In this document: piece by piece, positions 60,669-64,000 of the stretch
Layout of the letters: the number at the start of each line of letters is the position of its first letter
Numbering within the stretch: the stretch's first letter is position 1
Assembly: GCA_944324305.1 (NCBI GenBank)
Contig: CALUVV010000007.1
Location: 1 to 64,000 of the forward strand
DNA length: 64,000 nucleotides
Reading direction: 5' to 3'
Origin: Candidatus Gastranaerophilales bacterium
GTDB lineage: Bacteria > Cyanobacteriota > Vampirovibrionia > Gastranaerophilales > Gastranaerophilaceae
Program-made: the position numbers and the translations under genes
The notes under the pieces: generated by a model
What the model was told of the DNA's origin: nothing
The model's input: only the letters and a program-made list of their open reading frames with translations
Databases searched by the model: none

Positions 60669-62627
60669 ATGGGAATGGCAGCAGGACAAGCAAGATTGTT
60701 AAGTATAACGGCAAGACTTACCGATAATGAATTACGTTCTCAAACCATAACAAATTCCAAATTGCGTCTGGCTGATAAATCAACCGAAGCCAGCCAGGAG
60801 TACATGGATGCTTTAAACTCAACACAATTAATGTATGGTGCATATGATGGTAATGGCAATTTGAGCTATCAAGAATTGACCGCAAATTCTCTTTTAAGTT
60901 ACGGAGAACTGAAAAATCAATATTCTCTTGTAAATTCAAACGGTCAAATAATGTTAAACGGTTCAGATATCAAAAAATATGAAGCCTCAAACAGTTTGGC
61001 AGAATTTTTATACAGCTACGGTATCCCCGAAGTTGAAAACCCAAAATGGGTAGAAGCATTACAAGGTATCTACGGAACGACTACAAATACTGACGGCTCA
61101 TATGTATATGAAACATTATATGATGAAACAAATCCGAGCCAATGGAATGACTATTTTTCTGCAATGACCGATAGTGATATTGCAAATTTGCAAAATATTG
61201 TGACAAAAGATCCTACTCAGGTTACTGCGTCTGATGCACAAAAAGTTACAGATGCAGTAAATAGTTGGAAGTCTCAGGTAACTGGTAATACCCTATTGCA
61301 AGATTATGCCAATATGGGCGGTTCTTTTGGCGCATATGTCAATGAGTTATTAAATCCGCCTGCTGTTCCGTTCCCGAACGAAAATGACTATCGTTCAGAA
61401 GAAGGTACTGAATTGGCTCACAAATTTGAAATAGCATCTTACCCTTGTTATAATAACGCGATGAATAGTTCTTCTAGTACAACCTGTTACGTTCACGTTT
61501 TGACACACCTATTAGATTTAAAATCCACAGATATAACTGATACCGCATACAATGGAAAACCGACTGTACCATCATCTTGGGGAAACACATATACAACAAC
61601 AGCAGGCGGTTACACTGTAACAACTTCTGAAAATGATATTACTGGTTCTGCTATACAGGGAGCGCGCGAAGACAAAGACCATAACCCTGTAAACGGATTG
61701 ACTAATTCTATGGCATCAGTATCAGAATATCTTTGCAAAGATGAAGATGGTGATGGACAGGCGGATGTTCTTGCTCCTGCTACAGGTCCAACTATTACTG
61801 CAAGCTCCCCTTTAGTAGATAAATTGTTAAGTAATTATAAAATAGATGCATCAGGTCAAATGGTTCAGAAAACTTTTAAGGAAAAAACGATTGATCTTTT
61901 ATATGTTATTCAACATTTTAATGATGCAGATATGAAAAAAGCTGACGGTACAAATTATACTTATAACGAGCTGAAAGTTTATCTTCAAAACTTCCAGACA
62001 GACATGATGACAACTCTTAACCGTGTAACAGAAGAGTACTATGAAGCAATAAGAGATTGGCAGACAGAAATCGGCAGATGGTTAAAACAAGTCGGAGATT
62101 TAAAAGCCCAATATGTCGAAGATTTGGAAAATATACCTGATAAGACCATTCCAGATGAAAACGATGCACGTTATCAGTGGTATGTTAACCTTTACTACAG
62201 AATGGGCGGAGGTGCTGAAAACGCTGACGGTACCAAAAATAATAACAATTATAAAGAATTGGAAGAAAATTTAATAAACAATTCAGAATGGCTTCAATTT
62301 GCACTGGAACATGGTATTTTGACAATGGAACAGGCATCATACAATGAAAACGGTTCTGAAAAATACCCTGAAATTGGTACTTATGACTGGACTTCCATTA
62401 TTTACACAAATGCAGCTGATATAAAATCTCAAGAAGATGATGTTAAAATCGCAGCAGCAGAAGTTAAGTATAAAAAAGCATTAACTGAAATTGAAAATCA
62501 GGATAAAAAATTCGATCAGGATTTGAAAAAACTTGACACTGAACACAATGCTTTGCAAACAGAATATGAATCTTTGAAAAGCACTATAGATAAAAACGTT
62601 GAAAGATCATTTAAAGTATTTTCATAG
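60669..62627 (+). CDS. Large protein with conserved MGMAAxQAR start and coiled-coil end
   Basis: 652 residues with GAAAGGGAAA upstream. Starts MGMAAGQARLLSITARLTDNELRSQ and ends LKKLDTEHNALQTEYESLKSTIDKNVERSFKVFS, matching both ends of the protein at 8666-9724; the 550-residue centre is unrelated and longer. The centre is rich in Asn, Asp, Tyr and Thr, with two helical parts (about 410-480 and 570-620). It has no signal peptide or membrane segment. Paralogues with fixed ends and varied centres suggest self-assembly through the ends with an exposed centre. Its family and export route are unknown. Confidence 0.75.
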   Translation: MGMAAGQARLLSITARLTDNELRSQTITNSKLRLADKSTEASQEYMDALNSTQLMYGAYDGNGNLSYQELTANSLLSYGELKNQYSLVNSNGQIMLNGSDIKKYEASNSLAEFLYSYGIPEVENPKWVEALQGIYGTTTNTDGSYVYETLYDETNPSQWNDYFSAMTDSDIANLQNIVTKDPTQVTASDAQKVTDAVNSWKSQVTGNTLLQDYANMGGSFGAYVNELLNPPAVPFPNENDYRSEEGTELAHKFEIASYPCYNNAMNSSSSTTCYVHVLTHLLDLKSTDITDTAYNGKPTVPSSWGNTYTTTAGGYTVTTSENDITGSAIQGAREDKDHNPVNGLTNSMASVSEYLCKDEDGDGQADVLAPATGPTITASSPLVDKLLSNYKIDASGQMVQKTFKEKTIDLLYVIQHFNDADMKKADGTNYTYNELKVYLQNFQTDMMTTLNRVTEEYYEAIRDWQTEIGRWLKQVGDLKAQYVEDLENIPDKTIPDENDARYQWYVNLYYRMGGGAENADGTKNNNNYKELEENLINNSEWLQFALEHGILTMEQASYNENGSEKYPEIGTYDWTSIIYTNAADIKSQEDDVKIAAAEVKYKKALTEIENQDKKFDQDLKKLDTEHNALQTEYESLKSTIDKNVERSFKVFS

Positions 62628-62631
62628 AAAT

Positions 62632-64000
62632 TTATCGGGAGCTTTTTTTCTTAAGATTTTTATTATGTCTGGGTTTTCCGTTATTCCTTTTTGGCAAATT
62701 CGGTGTTGAATATGATGTTTGAATACGTTTTACACTGTAAACATCAGGTATTGCCTGAATGCTTAAAATAACTTTCTTTAACGTATCAATATTATCGAGT
62801 TCTATACCAAGTTCAATAATCCCGATTTTGCCGCTTTTGGATTTCACATTTGCATAATTGATATTGGTGCCGTTATCTGATACCGCAGCTATAATGTCTT
62901 TTAGCAGCCCTTGTTTTTCTGCTGTTTCAACTCTAATTGTAGTGTTATATGTTTTGTTAACATTATCGCCTGACCATTTTATATCCATTAATCTTTCGGG
63001 TTCAATGTGTTCAAGCATCTGGCAGTCCATTCTGTGAACGGTTACCCCTTTAGCTCGCGTAACCACACCTACAATCGGTTCCCCGGGAATGGGTGAACAG
63101 CATTTTGCTATTGAATATAATAATCCCTCAAGACCGATAATATCTTTTTCCGATTTTTTTCTGTAAGTCCCGTGAAATGATGTTTCAGGCGGTTTTTGCG
63201 GCTCAGGTTTTTTGAGCTTATTAATTATTTTGTTTAAAGTTGTTTCACCGTATCCGAGTGCCGCGAATAAGTCATCTGCGGAAAGATAATTCATTTGTTT
63301 TGCGACTTTGTCAAACTCGCCTGATTTCATGTAATCGTCAAATACGGCTTTTGTAAGCTCATGTTCAAGGTTAGTTCTGCCGACTTCAATATGTTCTTCT
63401 CTGTTATTTTTCTTAAACCACTGCTTAATCTTTGAGGAAGCCTGTTTGGTTACAACAAAATTAAGCCAGTCAAGGCGCGGTGCAGGAGTTTTTGATGTTA
63501 AAATCTCGACTATATCACCGTTATGCAATTTGGTGTCAAGCTGTGCAATTCTTCCGTTTATAAGTGCTCCTACGGTTTTGTTGCCTACTTCCGAGTGAAT
63601 TCTGTATGCAAAATCAACGGGGGTTGCATTTACAGGTAAATCAAAAACATCTCCGTTAGGTGTGAACGCAAAAACCTGATCAGAGAATAAATCCAACTTA
63701 ACCGAGTTAACATAATCTTCGGCAGATGCCATGTCTTTATCATATTCGACGAGTTTTCTCATCCATGAAAACTGCATATCAGTAGGATTGTTTGCTTTTT
63801 GCGACCCTTTTTCTTTATATCTCCAGTGTGCGGCAATCCCGTATTCGGCAACTTCATGCATTTCCCATGTTCTGATTTGAACTTCAAGCGGTTTTGAGCG
63901 CGGACCTATAACGGAAGTGTGCAAAGACTGATACATATTGCCTTTAGGCATTGCAATATAATCCTTAAACCTTCCCGGAATTGGTTTAAATTGGGAGTGT
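62632..64000 (-). CDS. RelA/SpoT-type (p)ppGpp synthetase/hydrolase, C-terminal part
   Basis: The frame stays open to the window edge (HSQFKPIPGRFKDYIAMPKGNMYQSLHTSV), so the 5' end is outside. Seen: the end of the synthetase domain with EVQIRTWEMHEVAEYGIAAHWRYKE, a TGS domain (DQVFAFTPNGDVFDLPVNATPVDFAYRIHSEVG...), the helical and zinc-finger-like region (SIAKCCSPIPGEPIVGVVTRAKGVTVHRMDC), and a C-terminal ACT domain, then a Lys/Asn-rich tail. Bifunctional Rsh is likely because only one such gene is typical in this type of bacterium, but the hydrolase part cannot be seen. Controls the stringent response. Confidence 0.95.
   Translation of the reverse strand, partial: HSQFKPIPGRFKDYIAMPKGNMYQSLHTSVIGPRSKPLEVQIRTWEMHEVAEYGIAAHWRYKEKGSQKANNPTDMQFSWMRKLVEYDKDMASAEDYVNSVKLDLFSDQVFAFTPNGDVFDLPVNATPVDFAYRIHSEVGNKTVGALINGRIAQLDTKLHNGDIVEILTSKTPAPRLDWLNFVVTKQASSKIKQWFKKNNREEHIEVGRTNLEHELTKAVFDDYMKSGEFDKVAKQMNYLSADDLFAALGYGETTLNKIINKLKKPEPQKPPETSFHGTYRKKSEKDIIGLEGLLYSIAKCCSPIPGEPIVGVVTRAKGVTVHRMDCQMLEHIEPERLMDIKWSGDNVNKTYNTTIRVETAEKQGLLKDIIAAVSDNGTNINYANVKSKSGKIGIIELGIELDNIDTLKKVILSIQAIPDVYSVKRIQTSYSTPNLPKRNNGKPRHNKNLKKKSSR

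Overview
This AT-rich 64 kb window comes from a diderm bacterium. It has a Kdo transferase (waaA), an MlaE-type lipid permease and an autotransporter, but also ClpC, which is usual in Firmicutes and cyanobacteria/plastids. Together with many prepilin-like proteins that have a GFTLAEVL(V/I)TLGIIGVV N-terminus and several unrecognised membrane proteins, this suggests a gut cyanobacterial relative (Melainabacteria/Vampirovibrionia, Gastranaerophilales-like). That assignment is an inference from gene content; no marker search was possible.

Layout. 1-23 kb: the tail of a Cys-rich pilin-like protein; a WecG/TagA glycosyltransferase, half-transketolase and YhcH cluster; membrane proteins, one behind a textbook tryptophan-type attenuator; a uridine-kinase-like protein, ferritin-like protein, CheR-like methyltransferase, waaA, folK and a BaiN-like flavoprotein; tRNA-Leu and tRNA-Glu; clpC; a PilC/GspF protein; a TPR protein; pth. 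23.0-34.35 kb: an integrative element in the 3' end of tRNA-Lys, bounded by a perfect 48-bp direct repeat. It carries an integrase, two more tyrosine recombinases, a resolvase, HTH/excisionase genes, a toxin-antitoxin operon, an orphan antitoxin with a decayed toxin, and a 1.2k-residue autotransporter. 34.4-41.9 kb: a Cys-rich giant pilin-like gene, glyS, a 5'-nucleotidase-like protein and another pilin-like gene. 42-50.3 kb: rpmA/rplU and, on the other strand, a murF-mraY-murD-ftsW-murG-folC cluster. 50.3-64 kb: a GT2 glycosyltransferase, a pilin-like gene, an HtrA-like protease, ilvE, an MlaE permease, a pilin-like gene, a degenerate PilB-like protein, a response regulator, a histidine kinase, a large secreted-type protein of unknown function and the C-terminal part of a RelA/SpoT protein.

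Headline observation: six prepilin-like genes scattered over 40 kb (15437-, 20937+, 34421+, 41242+, 51959+, 55308+) each have a run of exactly ten G (C on the coding strand for the first) inside the leader-peptide coding region, between a start codon with good ribosome-binding site and the prepilin cleavage site. In all six the run puts the start codon one base out of frame with the pilin body, so translation would stop soon after the run. One extra G (11) or two fewer (8) restores a complete prepilin. This is either a coordinated phase-variable pilin repertoire seen in the OFF state, slippage-dependent expression, or a systematic homopolymer miscall; read-level data would decide.

Other items of note: the Trp-codon leader and four-segment attenuator at 3877-4011; the att sites and repeated TTTGTGTA motifs near both ends of the island; a three-copy intergenic repeat before mraY; a pentanucleotide repeat at a predicted transcription start (60574-60594); and a two-member family with conserved ends and variable middle (8666- and 60669+).
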